64,000 bases of DNA from Pseudomonas sp. R84 (GCF_009834515.1 NZ_CP019426.1:3895501-3959500), one strand, 5' to 3'. Numbered from the stretch's first letter, positions 16,065 to 25,705 are shown. The notes: a model not told the origin generated them from the sequence alone. Translations and numbers: made by a program.

Positions 16065-16982
16065 CTATCGTGACGGGCAACAAACGACCAGGTTCCACCC
16101 GTCGCAACGGGCAGTGAAAGGCTTAAACCGAGCCTTCTGAAGCCTTCGTAAAAGCGTCCTGGCCGTTATGAGCGTGAGATGGAACTTGAATGTTGAGTGC
16201 TCATCGTCAGAGATTCCGGGATGTGCCCCTTCGCTATGAAGCATCCGGAGCAACCCTTGTATGTAGCCCTTTCCGTCATTCCCCCATTCGCCTCTAGGTT
16301 CTGACAAGAAACCCTCTTTACCCAGTAACTGGATTCGGTTGTTCAATGTGTGGCTTGCAGCATCCTGCCCCGGAAATGCCTTGGCCGAAATGTCGTTAAC
16401 CAACTGCTCTATGAAGGTCCTGAACTGTGCAATCGCGGCCGCCCAATCGCCTCGTGTATGACAGTCGATGGCCTGGTCTAAGTGAGCAATTGCTATCTGC
16501 ATATCGAAGTATTTGAGCAGCGCATGAAGTTCGTTGTCGACCTGAGGAAGGTTCACATTGGAAGGTAGCGAGCATCGCAGCCAAGGTGGGGTACCTTGAG
16601 CACACGCGCCACCATCCCACGAGACGTCAAAACCATCTCTTTCCAAGCAACGCCTCAGGTGCTCCTGAGGCGATTCCGTACTTCCATGACACATCAACGC
16701 TACGGCTTCCCGAATAAGTGCCTCGGCGACGGTTATTAGACCTTCTTTCGTTACTAATGGTTGATGAGGGTTGAGCAAAACCGGGTGACTAAGTTGAACC
16801 ACCTTTTTTGGCACGCTGATGGCGTCACCGGACGGCACTTGGTTGTCCAAGCTCAGTCGTTGAATCATCTGGTCAAATTTTGCCTGCGTCATCTTTTCCA
16901 GTAGTACAGCACCAGCCAAGATCGTCGCTCGCGTGAATTGAAGCTCTTCTTCCGTGTTCCCTCTCCATATAGGTTGTCGCAC
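16065..16982 (-). CDS. Unknown protein in the defence-like region
   Basis: The 305-residue product is not recognised. The C-terminal half is helical and has a pattern found in several stress or abortive-infection proteins with a helical tail: AIDCHTRGDWAAAIAQFRTF, LNNRIQLLGKEGFL and LLRMLHSEGAHPGISDDEHS. The middle part (ALMCHGSTESPQEHLRRCLE) may be a separate subdomain. There is no signal peptide. It is convergent with the gene at 14931 and lies downstream of, and on the same strand as, the ATPase/HNH pair, from which it is separated by about 140 bases, so it could be a third member of that cluster. Confidence 0.55.
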   Translation of the reverse strand: MRQPIWRGNTEEELQFTRATILAGAVLLEKMTQAKFDQMIQRLSLDNQVPSGDAISVPKKVVQLSHPVLLNPHQPLVTKEGLITVAEALIREAVALMCHGSTESPQEHLRRCLERDGFDVSWDGGACAQGTPPWLRCSLPSNVNLPQVDNELHALLKYFDMQIAIAHLDQAIDCHTRGDWAAAIAQFRTFIEQLVNDISAKAFPGQDAASHTLNNRIQLLGKEGFLSEPRGEWGNDGKGYIQGLLRMLHSEGAHPGISDDEHSTFKFHLTLITARTLLRRLQKARFKPFTARCDGWNLVVCCPSR

Positions 16983-17125
16983 GAATATCCATCGATAGTG
17001 GTGCCAACTGCTATCTAAGCCGCGCTGCTCGGCGGGGACGGCGATGGGCGCGCAGGGTTAAAAAATAGGGCTGCGTGAAAGCCCATTCTCCATTATGTAC
17101 CTCGGGGTCAACACATCTGAACAGA

Positions 17126-17923
17126 TCAGATTTGATAAAGCTCAGGAGATTGCTCAAATGCATCATGGTGAGCTATCCGGAGATGTGCTGTAACCTTAAT
17201 TTCATGCCATACAGTAGGGTGGTTTTTTTCGCTGATTTCAGCTTGTTTGCTCATGAGCTCATCCAAGGTGCCGCCACTCTCTTTGAGCCTCGTATAGGCG
17301 TCTAGGGAATCTTTATAGCTTGCATATGCGATCCTACGAGCTCGGCTCAGATAATCCCTGCTATTCAAGCCAAGAGTTTTAATAGTGTATTCGGCCCGCT
17401 TATATTCCCGAGTATCTTTGGGCGACAACGGCACGAAAAGGCCGGTTTGCAAATCCAAGGAAATATACTCAGTGGGATCCTCAGATGTGGGATCGATAAA
17501 AAGTGGGATGCCTGTTGGTGGTTGTAAGACCGGGTCACCTTTTTTACGGACAATATCAAATTTATTTCCGTCTGCATCGAAGATTGAAAATTGATCCCTT
17601 TTATTGGAACCATTGCAAGGGCCGCAAGCGAATAAGTAGTTTTGCCATATAAACGTTTTTTCGGGATAGAATTTTTTTGGCCATACATGCTCGACTTCAT
17701 CGGCGGCAGAATCCTCGCAGTATTGGCAGCGTCGTGCCCCCGAGCAAAGAATGTCCAATGTAGCTCGGACCTCCTCGAAAATGGCCTTACTTTTCCCTTC
17801 CCACGCCTTTTTTGCAGAAGCTACCTTTTCGGCATAAGTGGGAAGGTTGTTAATGAGCTGTTGTTGAGCCTCTAGATAGGCTCGCGTACGGCCAAATGCG
17901 CTGACCTGTGGAAGTTTAAGCAT
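17126..17923 (-). CDS. HNH endonuclease, PtuB-like partner of the adjacent ATPase
   Basis: The 265-residue product has an HNH/zinc-finger nuclease core at about residues 65-120: RCQYCEDSAADEVEHVWPKK, then WQNYLFACGPCNGSNKRD. The two CxxC pairs would bind zinc, and the His of EVEH with the later Asn would form the active site. It starts four bases after the ATPase stop, so the two are co-translated. ATPase plus HNH nuclease in this order is the layout of the Septu (PtuA-PtuB) anti-phage system and of PtuAB modules attached to retrons. DNA or RNA cleavage on infection is inferred from those systems. Confidence 0.75.
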   Translation of the reverse strand: MLKLPQVSAFGRTRAYLEAQQQLINNLPTYAEKVASAKKAWEGKSKAIFEEVRATLDILCSGARRCQYCEDSAADEVEHVWPKKFYPEKTFIWQNYLFACGPCNGSNKRDQFSIFDADGNKFDIVRKKGDPVLQPPTGIPLFIDPTSEDPTEYISLDLQTGLFVPLSPKDTREYKRAEYTIKTLGLNSRDYLSRARRIAYASYKDSLDAYTRLKESGGTLDELMSKQAEISEKNHPTVWHEIKVTAHLRIAHHDAFEQSPELYQI

Positions 17924-17927
17924 CGCG

Positions 17928-19202
17928 CTATGCCCCCACCGTTTCAGTCATCGAAGAAAATATCGATTGGAGTTCTGTACGTCTCTCCAACTCGACCTCA
18001 TCAAGCGAACGACGGCGAGATTGAATGTTTAGCGTGGCTAGCTCGTAAAACATCTCTTTTGCTATTTCTGAACGCTCGATGCCCTCGCCGAAAGCCCCAG
18101 AACTCAATGCTTCAAGAATATCTCCGAACAGGAGTCGATCTAGCGCTACTCCAGACACCCGTCCTTCTTTCTCATTGCCACCAGGTGAGGGCAATCGGGT
18201 AATCGAGCCACTGACAGCACCTTGGCAGACCAGTGGACTATGTGTAGTGACAATAAATTGTATGTTAGGAAAGTGGGTGGTCATCCACGGACCAATGGTT
18301 CGTTGCCAGCGGGGATGAAGATGGACGTCGATCTCGTCAATAATGACTACTCCTGGCACGATAATTCTGGTGCTGTCACTGCTAAATAAATGACTTTGTC
18401 CGAAATTAATACTTAACAGACGTATTAACTCTAGCGTCATACTTAGAACGGATCTAAAACCATCACTAAGTTCAGTAATCTCAATGATTTCTCCATTTGG
18501 ATCTTTAAAGGTTACACCTTTTGGATTTACCTCTTCAAGCTTTGAACCATTAGGAAGAAAGTCGTCCTGATTGATGAAGTTTTTTATATTATCCAGAAGT
18601 CGTCCAGATGAAGAGTTACGGACACCACTGCTCTCGTCGTTTAGCTTGATGTAGTGAAGCTCTTTCAGCCAGCCGAGCGTTTCACTAAGCGCAACATCTT
18701 CTCCAAATAGAGAAAGATGGCTTGCAAGTTTTGGCGTTGAATAAAACAACTTCTCATGATCTTTGTTACCACCCGAAAAGCGTCGATAAGGACCGAAAGA
18801 CGAGGTAAACCAGCCAGCACCGCCCCAGATATGTCTGTTTGGTGACGGAGAAACTTCGGCCGTAGTAATTCCCTGATCATTGATTTTAACGGCCGCGCGC
18901 AATTTTCCTGCAGTAGTGTTTCCTTTGCCAGTCCACTGATCGACTGAATCTTGTGTAAGACCAATGCTGATCCTCGCTTCCTTTTCACCATGCTGGACCC
19001 AATCTTGCCAAGGCAACCTCAACCCCATTGCATTTTTAGGACCCATCAGAGCAATGGCACAGGCTCTCAAGAATGTAGATTTTCCTGAGCCGTTATCACC
19101 TAACAGAACATGCCATCCCGCAAGTGTATCGTCGCCAGTTAATTCCCAAGTAAAGTTACCGAGCGATTTAAGATTTTTTATTTCAACTTTTGTAAGGTGC
19201 AT
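17928..19202 (-). CDS. AAA/ABC-type ATPase, PtuA-like defence ATPase
   Basis: The 424-residue product has an SMC/OLD-like ATPase fold: Walker A GDNGSGKST near residue 37, an ABC-like signature ITELSDGFRSVLSM, Walker B VVIIDEIDVHLHP and a switch His in THSPLVCQGA. The start at 19202 (MHLTKVEIKNLKSLGNF) has AAGGA six bases upstream; a longer frame has no supporting site. It is followed directly by the HNH gene. The ATPase is shorter than the PtuA proteins I know of, so Septu-like is safer than Septu. A general overcoming-lysogenization-type ATPase is the alternative. Confidence 0.75.
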   Translation of the reverse strand: MHLTKVEIKNLKSLGNFTWELTGDDTLAGWHVLLGDNGSGKSTFLRACAIALMGPKNAMGLRLPWQDWVQHGEKEARISIGLTQDSVDQWTGKGNTTAGKLRAAVKINDQGITTAEVSPSPNRHIWGGAGWFTSSFGPYRRFSGGNKDHEKLFYSTPKLASHLSLFGEDVALSETLGWLKELHYIKLNDESSGVRNSSSGRLLDNIKNFINQDDFLPNGSKLEEVNPKGVTFKDPNGEIIEITELSDGFRSVLSMTLELIRLLSINFGQSHLFSSDSTRIIVPGVVIIDEIDVHLHPRWQRTIGPWMTTHFPNIQFIVTTHSPLVCQGAVSGSITRLPSPGGNEKEGRVSGVALDRLLFGDILEALSSGAFGEGIERSEIAKEMFYELATLNIQSRRRSLDEVELERRTELQSIFSSMTETVGA

Positions 19203-19762
19203 AGTTATCCTTTGGGCTGGCGATCGTACATATTCCGGAGCGAGACATAATTGCAAGTATTTTACATTTTACAGTTCTACTTTTAACTCATAAATTTAGA
19301 AAACCGCTACCTAGCATAGCTGTAGCGCGAGATAGTCGACAGACCTATCGTGAAGATTTTCAAGATAGTGGTAAAAATTTGCCTAGATTTTTTTTGCCGG
19401 TTTTACCTGCCTTCACCGACTGCGTAGGCTCGATTGCCGCCCCTAACGACGGACAGCAATCGGCCAAAACCGGACAGTTACGCAGGGTTAGCATGCCTTC
19501 TCTGAAGCATGATGCCTTCTATAGAAACAGGGACGCTCCAGGTGCAACGTTTTGCAGCAAGTTACATTCCGCTTTCAGAGACCCGCATTGGGGGGCGTTG
19601 CGCCTATCTGAGCATTCGTGACAGCATCGCCCTATTAACCTCAAGAATTTCCTGCTATCGGTACGGGACATTAAATTTCCCACATACGTGGGGAAGGTTT
19701 GCCGCGGCCAGGGGCTGAGATGGCGGTAGCTAGGCCACTATTGCACAAGGATAGTTTTGGTT
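19203..19762. other. Long gene-free stretch in the island
   Basis: About 560 bases without a convincing gene separate the divergent ATPase operon and the 19763 gene. It contains short inverted segments (GCTATAGCGC-like near 19320 and GATTGCCG / CGGCCAA around 19430-19470) of a type common between Pseudomonas genes, but nothing I can name. Confidence 0.5.
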
Positions 19763-20464
19763 ATGTCGTACATTAACCTGCCCAGTGTTCAGCAAGATGC
19801 GATTAGCGACGTTGACGAGACGGTGCTTCGCGCAGCGGTACAAAAGTGCTTAGATGAAAAGCGCGTAGGTCCGCTCCATGGCCTTGGTCTCAGTAGCTGT
19901 GGGCCTTACGTGGCTACTAAGCTCCAGAGGTTCGAGCAAACGATCGCTGAGTACAGCAACGCCAAGTCCCATGCTAAGCGCGAAAGCACTCGGCAGGATG
20001 CGCTGCATGCCGGCAGTGACCTCATTCACGCGGTGCAGCAAATGAAGGGGCGGCTCGAAACTGAGCGCGGAGAGGGGGAGCTGTTTCACATTGATGATCA
20101 GATCATCCCGCCGTTCCATTTCAGCAAGCGATTATCAGTGCGAGTGCCATTCCGCTGGCGAGCGTCTCAGTCTGCCGACTGGAAATACGGGCAACTGACC
20201 TTCGTGTACGACTTTTCCCTTCAGCCCGACTACGCTCAACTATCGACCACGCGTAGACCCAGCGCTGCCCAGGTCACGAGGGATCTCGAAAGTCGCCTGC
20301 ACGAAGAATGGGAGCGCTTGAAGATGCAGGCTCTCTTTTCCCTGAGAGAGTTCTTCCGCAAGGGTGGCGATGGTGATGCTGTACCTGAGTTGTTCGCGGT
20401 TAGACCAAGTCGCCATGGCGGAGGCCTGAATAACTTCAGCTGCAATTTTTGGCAGCCCAGTTAG
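19763..20464 (+). CDS. Unknown protein upstream of the nuclease-TPR gene
   Basis: The 233-residue product is not recognised. It has a helical, charged first half (about residues 30-105) and a basic second half with FHFSKRLSVRVPFRWRASQS and a C-terminal GGGLNNFSCNFWQ. ATG 19763 follows AAGGATAG. There are no membrane segments or signal peptide. It lies on the same strand as the nuclease-TPR gene, about 200 bases before it, so it may or may not belong to the same system. Confidence 0.5.
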   Translation: MSYINLPSVQQDAISDVDETVLRAAVQKCLDEKRVGPLHGLGLSSCGPYVATKLQRFEQTIAEYSNAKSHAKRESTRQDALHAGSDLIHAVQQMKGRLETERGEGELFHIDDQIIPPFHFSKRLSVRVPFRWRASQSADWKYGQLTFVYDFSLQPDYAQLSTTRRPSAAQVTRDLESRLHEEWERLKMQALFSLREFFRKGGDGDAVPELFAVRPSRHGGGLNNFSCNFWQPS

Positions 20465-20660
20465 CCGGCGTCCGAGTTTGAGCAAGCCATCAGCCAATTA
20501 GGCCAATGGCTGACGTAAAGATCGTCCCCTCACTATGACTACGCGGACGTCCCTTAGCATCTCAAGCGACACCATCATGGCGGCGTCGGGCCCTGCATGA
20601 CTCAAGGCCAAGACGTTGATCGTAGCGGTGCGATGCAATTGATCATTTCAGGAGTGGATG

Positions 20661-22736
20661 ATGGAAAAGGAACAAACGGCTACGAAGATTCCTGGCCCTA
20701 AACCACAAGACTTTCTGCGAGCCAGACGTCCGGAGCAGTTCTCGGATTCTGTAAAGTTACAAGAATCGACCATTGACCGCTCCATGCTGGAGTACCACTT
20801 CGAGACGCTGAACAATCGAAGCCAAGAGCTCCAGTTTGAGATATTCGTACGGAAGCTTTGCGAGCGGGAAATCTGTCCCAACCTAGTTCCTCAGAGCGGC
20901 CCGACTGCGGGTGGGGACGGTAAAACCGATACCGAGACGTATCCTGTCGCCAGCCAAATCGCCTTTTTCTGGGGCCTAAACGAGGCACCGCAATCCGAGC
21001 GCTGGGCATTTGGGGTCAGCACCCAAAAAGATTGGAAGACAAAGTGCAAAAAGGATGTTGAGAGCATCATGTCAACCGGGCGTGACTATGTCCGCATCTT
21101 CTGTGTCTCCAGCCGGTTCATCAAGAACAGCCTGAGAGCCCAGCTCCAGGACGACCTTTCAAAGAAGCATGGCGTCAAGGTCACCATCTATGATCGAACG
21201 TGGTTGCTTGATAAAACGCTGGAGCCCAAGAACCAGCACCTTGCCATCGAGTACCTCGGTCTTACAGGTAGCATTGAGAGCAAAATTCAGATCGGCCCGT
21301 TCGATGCTGATAAGCAGATTCAGTTAGCAGAGATCGAGCGCCAGATCGACCAGATTGAAGATCCAGGCCATTTGACCATTCCTCAGGTCGACCTCTATAC
21401 CAACCGCGCCATCATCTTCAAAGAGCTGGAGCGGGATGCCGCTGCTGTAAAGCATCAGTTCGATATCGCTGTGCGGACGGCGAAAAAATTCGGCACCCAA
21501 CGACAGCATTTCGATGCCTTGTACGAGCTCACTTGGGCGGCTTATTGGTGGCTTGAAAATATCGATCTCTTTGAGGAGACCTTTGAGAGAACCCTTGGCG
21601 TGGCCCAAGAGACCGACAACGTCGAGGTGTGGGAGAAAATCGTAACGTTGTTCAACTTGGTGATTACCACTCATCGACAAGGCAAGTGCACGCTCAATGT
21701 TGTTTCCATAGAGACCACTATTCGGGAAAAATTGAACTCGATTGCTAATGACGCCGATATGATCAGTGGCGCGTTACAGGCCAAAACATCCTTGGCGCTC
21801 CTTGATCTACTGGCTGCTGAAAATGAGGAGCAACTCAGTAGTATTTTCAGGTCTTTGGGCAACATTGCAGACAACGCACATAAGCTGATTGGTTATCCCA
21901 TGGCTCGCCTCGTCAATTTACTGGAAGCACTTGATGTGGGTTTTGGAGACATGGAGGCATACGAGGATCTTATGGATAAGGTCATTGACGACGCTGGTGC
22001 GCGGCAAGGTGCCAGGATGAGCGCGGACAAGTATCTGAGGCGCGGAGCGCTTAGCTGCGACAAGCAGGACTACTACAGGGCGATCAAGTGCCTCGGGTTA
22101 TCGCTATATGGGCTGTATAACAGCGAAAGCAAGAGAGAGATTTTTTCTGCTCTTTACATGCTTTCCCATGCATACGAGAAACAGGGCCTTCTTTGGGCAG
22201 CGCGAGGGGCTGCGATAATGGCCGCGTACCTCGTAACATCTGATGCATTGAAGGAGCAGCGAAGCAATGCCAAACAGGCTGCTATCTACCAGCGGCTCAT
22301 GTGGATTGAAGCGCAGCTAGGACGCCTAGGACAATCATTGAATTGGTATTACCTGTCTCATGCTATATCGCCAATGCTGAACGATAATCCTTGGACAGAT
22401 GATCAGAGAATCAGTTACGAGTGCTTGATTGGCAAGCTGTTTTTGAATGCTCCGTTTTCAACTGTTGAGAAATTAACGTGGTTGCCAGATAAGCTTAATC
22501 AAATGGGCCTGGCGCTGAGCGCTGATGCGCTGTTGGCTTGCTTAGGCCATGAAGATAAAGCAGGGCCCGAGGACGAACCACTTGATCTTGATTTTATGAA
22601 CATCTGGCGGAGCATTGATATGGGAGCTCCGGTGGCTCCGCTGGACTTATACCTAGAGCGCTGGACAACCATAAACTCCTATATCCTGGGCTGCGAGATC
22701 TCAGTTTCTTTCCCTGTGAAGTCACCCTGCTTGTAG
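20661..22736 (+). CDS. Nuclease-TPR defence-like protein, N-terminal part (ends at in-frame amber codon)
   Basis: The 691-residue open frame starts at ATG 20661 with AGGAG six bases upstream. Residues about 50-200 form a restriction-endonuclease-like domain: LQFEIFVRKLCEREICPNL, GGDGKTDTETYPVA and ERWAFGVSTQKDWKTKCKKD (D86 and K123 as likely catalytic residues), then VKVTIYDRTWLLDKTLE. The remainder is a long helical-repeat region of TPR type (for example YYRAIKCLGLSLYGLYN, ALYMLSHAYEKQGLLWAARG). It ends at a TAG at 22734, but the same frame continues as a 379-residue frame, so the gene is probably one protein of about 1075 residues broken by a nonsense codon. Confidence 0.7.
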   Translation: MEKEQTATKIPGPKPQDFLRARRPEQFSDSVKLQESTIDRSMLEYHFETLNNRSQELQFEIFVRKLCEREICPNLVPQSGPTAGGDGKTDTETYPVASQIAFFWGLNEAPQSERWAFGVSTQKDWKTKCKKDVESIMSTGRDYVRIFCVSSRFIKNSLRAQLQDDLSKKHGVKVTIYDRTWLLDKTLEPKNQHLAIEYLGLTGSIESKIQIGPFDADKQIQLAEIERQIDQIEDPGHLTIPQVDLYTNRAIIFKELERDAAAVKHQFDIAVRTAKKFGTQRQHFDALYELTWAAYWWLENIDLFEETFERTLGVAQETDNVEVWEKIVTLFNLVITTHRQGKCTLNVVSIETTIREKLNSIANDADMISGALQAKTSLALLDLLAAENEEQLSSIFRSLGNIADNAHKLIGYPMARLVNLLEALDVGFGDMEAYEDLMDKVIDDAGARQGARMSADKYLRRGALSCDKQDYYRAIKCLGLSLYGLYNSESKREIFSALYMLSHAYEKQGLLWAARGAAIMAAYLVTSDALKEQRSNAKQAAIYQRLMWIEAQLGRLGQSLNWYYLSHAISPMLNDNPWTDDQRISYECLIGKLFLNAPFSTVEKLTWLPDKLNQMGLALSADALLACLGHEDKAGPEDEPLDLDFMNIWRSIDMGAPVAPLDLYLERWTTINSYILGCEISVSFPVKSPCL

Positions 22737-22748
22737 CTGGCGCAGCAG

Positions 22749-23888
22749 TTGCTGACTGTGCTTGAAAGCTTCTGCGCTCCCATGATGGCTGACCGTGCCG
22801 CGGCGACAGTACCAAAGGTCAATATTGATATTTCATTAGAGGATGAGGAAGAGTTTATACTCCGGTACACCTTCGATACGGCTGCGCAGGTAACCTCTGC
22901 CCAGATCCTCTGCTCGGCTTTCAGTATCGCCAAGCTTACAGATGACCAAAGGAATATGATCCAGCAGTTTTATAGTGAATTCTGCCTTCACTTTATTTCC
23001 GTGATCTGTCCTCAAATTGGCTGGCCAAACCTAGAGAAAATGCTTCGTGACGACAAGGCTTTAGAGCGCGCAGTAATTTTCAACTCCAATCTCGGACTGG
23101 AAGGGTACTTCATGGGACACGACGCTAGTCCAAGTATCACTTCACATCAGAAACCACCCTTCCAATTGTACACTCCAACTCGGCGAACGGCTTTTTTTGA
23201 TCATCACAACATTAAACCTCTAGACTTTCATCCTAAGTCTGATCTGGGCGATGAGAGTCCAAAGCATCCATTTCAATTTTCAAATATGAAACATAGAGAG
23301 CTTAAAGTCGTTTCTCTCATTCAGACGAGTCTATGGGATCAGGCAGGCTGGAAGGGCCTAGGCTTCCAAACATGCGAAAGCGAAACTCCGGTGCTGATGT
23401 TTGCCTTCGAAAATACTGCTGTTGGAAATAGGATATTCTCGAACATTGCGGAAAGGATCGGGGATAAAGACCCTAATAAAATGCTGCGTATCGCATTGAT
23501 ACGTGGCATCGACAAGCGGCACCCTGCGCATTATCGTGTGGCCGTTACAAGCAATATTGATCTTTCTGAGAATGGATCTGGGATAGTTCAAGCAGCCCTT
23601 TCTCGAATTCATACGATGACGCCAGATTCGTCTGTGAACCTTGAAAGGTTTTTGAAGGATTATGAGGTACGCAAGGAATGTTATGTCGCTACTGTAAATA
23701 CCAAAGGAAAGCTCGTTGCCCACTTATTGACTTCAGGGGTTGTTGTTATGAATGCCTGGGAGATCGATGAGAACGGCCAGGAAATTTCGGCCATCAAGAC
23801 TGACGACGACGTAATCATTCCGGAAGGGATGGAAAATCCTCCAATCAGCCGGGCGCTGGCGAAGATTCGTTCATTGAAAGCAAGGTAA
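22749..23888 (+). pseudogene. C-terminal part of the nuclease-TPR gene, after an in-frame stop
   Basis: This frame is in phase with the preceding gene: the intervening codons read TAG CTG GCG CAG CAG TTG CTG. The product (LTVLESFCAPMMADRAAATV ... FILRYTFDTAAQ ... LIRGIDKRHPAHYRVAVTSN) continues a conserved C-terminal region and has no credible start of its own. The context, a Leu-rich helix on both sides of the stop, suggests that TAG replaced a sense codon such as TTG or CAG. Whether the allele is dead, read through or a sequencing error cannot be told from this sequence. Confidence 0.65.
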
Positions 23889-24080
23889 AGGGTAGTCGCC
23901 TGTCCTAGGCGTCCCACTAACGGTACTAGGACAACGTAGGGGAATGAACGTCTGTTTCTGGCCGAAAGAGGATATTTACGACAGGCATCCTCTAACCAAA
24001 GGCAACTAAGTACACTCCCGGCAATCCAGACCGCACGACCACAGCTGAAACGACAAAATAGGCGCGTTCAACCCCGCTAA

Positions 24081-24512
24081 TCACGGCCTCCCCAACCTCG
24101 GCAAATCCGGTCCTTCAGGCAGTTTATCCAGCACCAACCGCACCCGCTCCCCACCCTGCTCAATCACCACCCCATCCCCCTCCACCGCCACCAACTTCAC
24201 CCCAGGCCCAACCCTCTCCCCCTGCAAAAAGCTCCTCGGCGGCCCGTCGTTCAAACTCAGTATCGCCACCGCCCCCCGACTCCCCGCCATCACCCCGCTC
24301 ACCTTGATGTCCATCGGCGCCGTTTGATTGGAAAACCACTGCAACGCCGGGCTATCGCTACGCGCCGCAAGCAACTGCGGGGCCGCTGCCGGGGTGTGGG
24401 ATTCGGCGGAGGTCAGCAGCAGCGACGACCACGTCGCCACGCCGACCAGCGCTGCGAGCAGTGCGAGGGCCTGGACCATTTGGGGTGGCGAAAAGCGTGC
24501 GGTGAAGGTCAT
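24081..24512 (-). CDS. hxcP: Type II secretion GspC-type protein
   Basis: The 143-residue product has one N-terminal transmembrane segment (about 13-34, VQALALLAALVGVATWSSLLL) and a periplasmic homology region (APMDIKVSGVMAGSRGAVAIL, SFLQGERVGPGVKLVAVEGDGVVIEQGGE). It ends without a PDZ domain, as short GspC proteins do. GspC links the inner-membrane platform to the secretin. It is divergent from the gspH-type gene at 24633. In PAO1 order this gene neighbours hxcV, which here lies about 19.5 kb away. Confidence 0.87.
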   Translation of the reverse strand: MTFTARFSPPQMVQALALLAALVGVATWSSLLLTSAESHTPAAAPQLLAARSDSPALQWFSNQTAPMDIKVSGVMAGSRGAVAILSLNDGPPRSFLQGERVGPGVKLVAVEGDGVVIEQGGERVRLVLDKLPEGPDLPRLGRP

Positions 24513-24632
24513 GGGTTGAATCTCCTTTTTATCCCTGCTGCCAGCCTACGCAGCAATTCTCTCCGTTTTATTTCACATGCCTTACATGTTGGCCGTGCAC
24601 GATGGCGCAGGACGCAAAGGAGCGCGCGCGCG

Positions 24633-25079
24633 ATGAACAGGCAACAGGGTTTTACGCTGATCGAGTTGATGGTGGTGCTGGTGATCATCGGCATCGCCAG
24701 TGCGGCGATCAGCCTGAGTATCAAGCCCGATCCGCTGCAGTTGCTGCGCAAGGATGCCGAGCGTGTGGCGCAGTTGCTGCAGGTGGCGCAGGCCGAGGCG
24801 CGCGCCGATGGCCGGCCGATTGTGTGGGTGAGTGATGCCAAGGGGTTTCGGTTTAGTCGGCGCAGTGACAGTGGCAAGGGGTTTGATCATTTCGCGCAGG
24901 ATCCACAGTTGCGGCCGCGTGCCTGGCAGAGTCCGAAGCTGGAGGTGCGGGTGGAGCCGAAACAGAGGGTGGTGCTGAACGCTGAGTGGATTAATCCGCC
25001 GCTGCAATTGACGTTGTCGGATGGGTTGAATCGCTTGAGTGTGCTGCGTGATGGCAGTGGAAGGATCAGCCTGCAATGA
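24633..25079 (+). CDS. hxcU: Type II secretion minor pseudopilin, GspH type
   Basis: The 148-residue product has a prepilin site (NRQQG followed by FTLIELMVVLVIIGIASAA) and the GspH body (LLQVAQAEARADGRPIVWVS, LRDGSGRIS). The ATG at 24633 gives the short leader and AAGGAG lies about eleven bases upstream. Its stop overlaps the next start (ATGA), so H and J are translated together. GspH is a minor pseudopilin near the pseudopilus tip. Confidence 0.9.
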   Translation: MNRQQGFTLIELMVVLVIIGIASAAISLSIKPDPLQLLRKDAERVAQLLQVAQAEARADGRPIVWVSDAKGFRFSRRSDSGKGFDHFAQDPQLRPRAWQSPKLEVRVEPKQRVVLNAEWINPPLQLTLSDGLNRLSVLRDGSGRISLQ

Positions 25080-25684
25080 AGCGCCAGCAGGGGTTTACGT
25101 TGATTGAGGTGATGGTCGCGATTTTGTTGATGGCGGTGGTGAGTTTGATTGCCTGGCGGGGGCTGGACAGTGTGACGCGGGCGGACAGTCATTTGCAGGC
25201 GAGCAGTGAGCAGAGTGACGGTTTGTTGCGCGCGCTGAATCAGTTGCAGCGGGATGTGGAGATGCGCGCGGGGGTTGAGTTGACGGAGCCGAAGAAGGTT
25301 GGGGTGGATGATGAGCCGCCGAGCGCCCCGCCCGCTCTGACTGTGCGCAGTAGCGACAGTAAGGGGTTTCGGCTGGACATTATTCGCACGGCGGCGGATC
25401 AGCCGGGGGCGTTGCAGCGGGTGCGGTGGTGGGTCAAGGGCGACACGTTGTATCGGGCGGTGGCTGAGGCGCGGAGTCGGTATCCGTTGCCGGCGCCAGG
25501 GAATGGGGTGGCTGTTTTGAGTGCAGTCAGTGATGTGCAGGTGCGGGTTTGGGAGGTGGATAAGGGGTGGCGGCAGTTGAGCGGGAATCGGCGGGAGGAT
25601 CCGTTGGGGTTGGAGATTCGGTTGAGTCGGGGGACGGCGCAGGGGGTGGAGAAGTATCGGCAGGTGATTGGGCCGTTGGAGTGA
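25076..25684 (+). CDS. hxcW: Type II secretion minor pseudopilin, GspJ type
   Basis: The 202-residue product has a prepilin site (KRQQG followed by FTLIEVMVAILLMAVVSLIAW) and the GspJ signature (RGLDSVTRADSHLQASSEQS, LLRALNQLQRDVEMR, LQRVRWWVKGDTLYRAVAE). GspJ is part of the I-J-K tip complex. It is the last gene on this side of the secretion locus and is followed by a REP array and the vre genes, as hxcW is followed by vreR in PAO1. Confidence 0.92.
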   Translation: MKRQQGFTLIEVMVAILLMAVVSLIAWRGLDSVTRADSHLQASSEQSDGLLRALNQLQRDVEMRAGVELTEPKKVGVDDEPPSAPPALTVRSSDSKGFRLDIIRTAADQPGALQRVRWWVKGDTLYRAVAEARSRYPLPAPGNGVAVLSAVSDVQVRVWEVDKGWRQLSGNRREDPLGLEIRLSRGTAQGVEKYRQVIGPLE

Positions 25685-25705
25685 TTTGCTGGCCATGAAT
25701 TAAAT

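Noticed and set aside
4516..24080. Island as an integrative element or prophage
   Set aside because: I found no integrase, transposase, tRNA-derived attachment repeat or phage structural gene. The lysozyme belongs with a PAAR gene, not with phage lysis genes.
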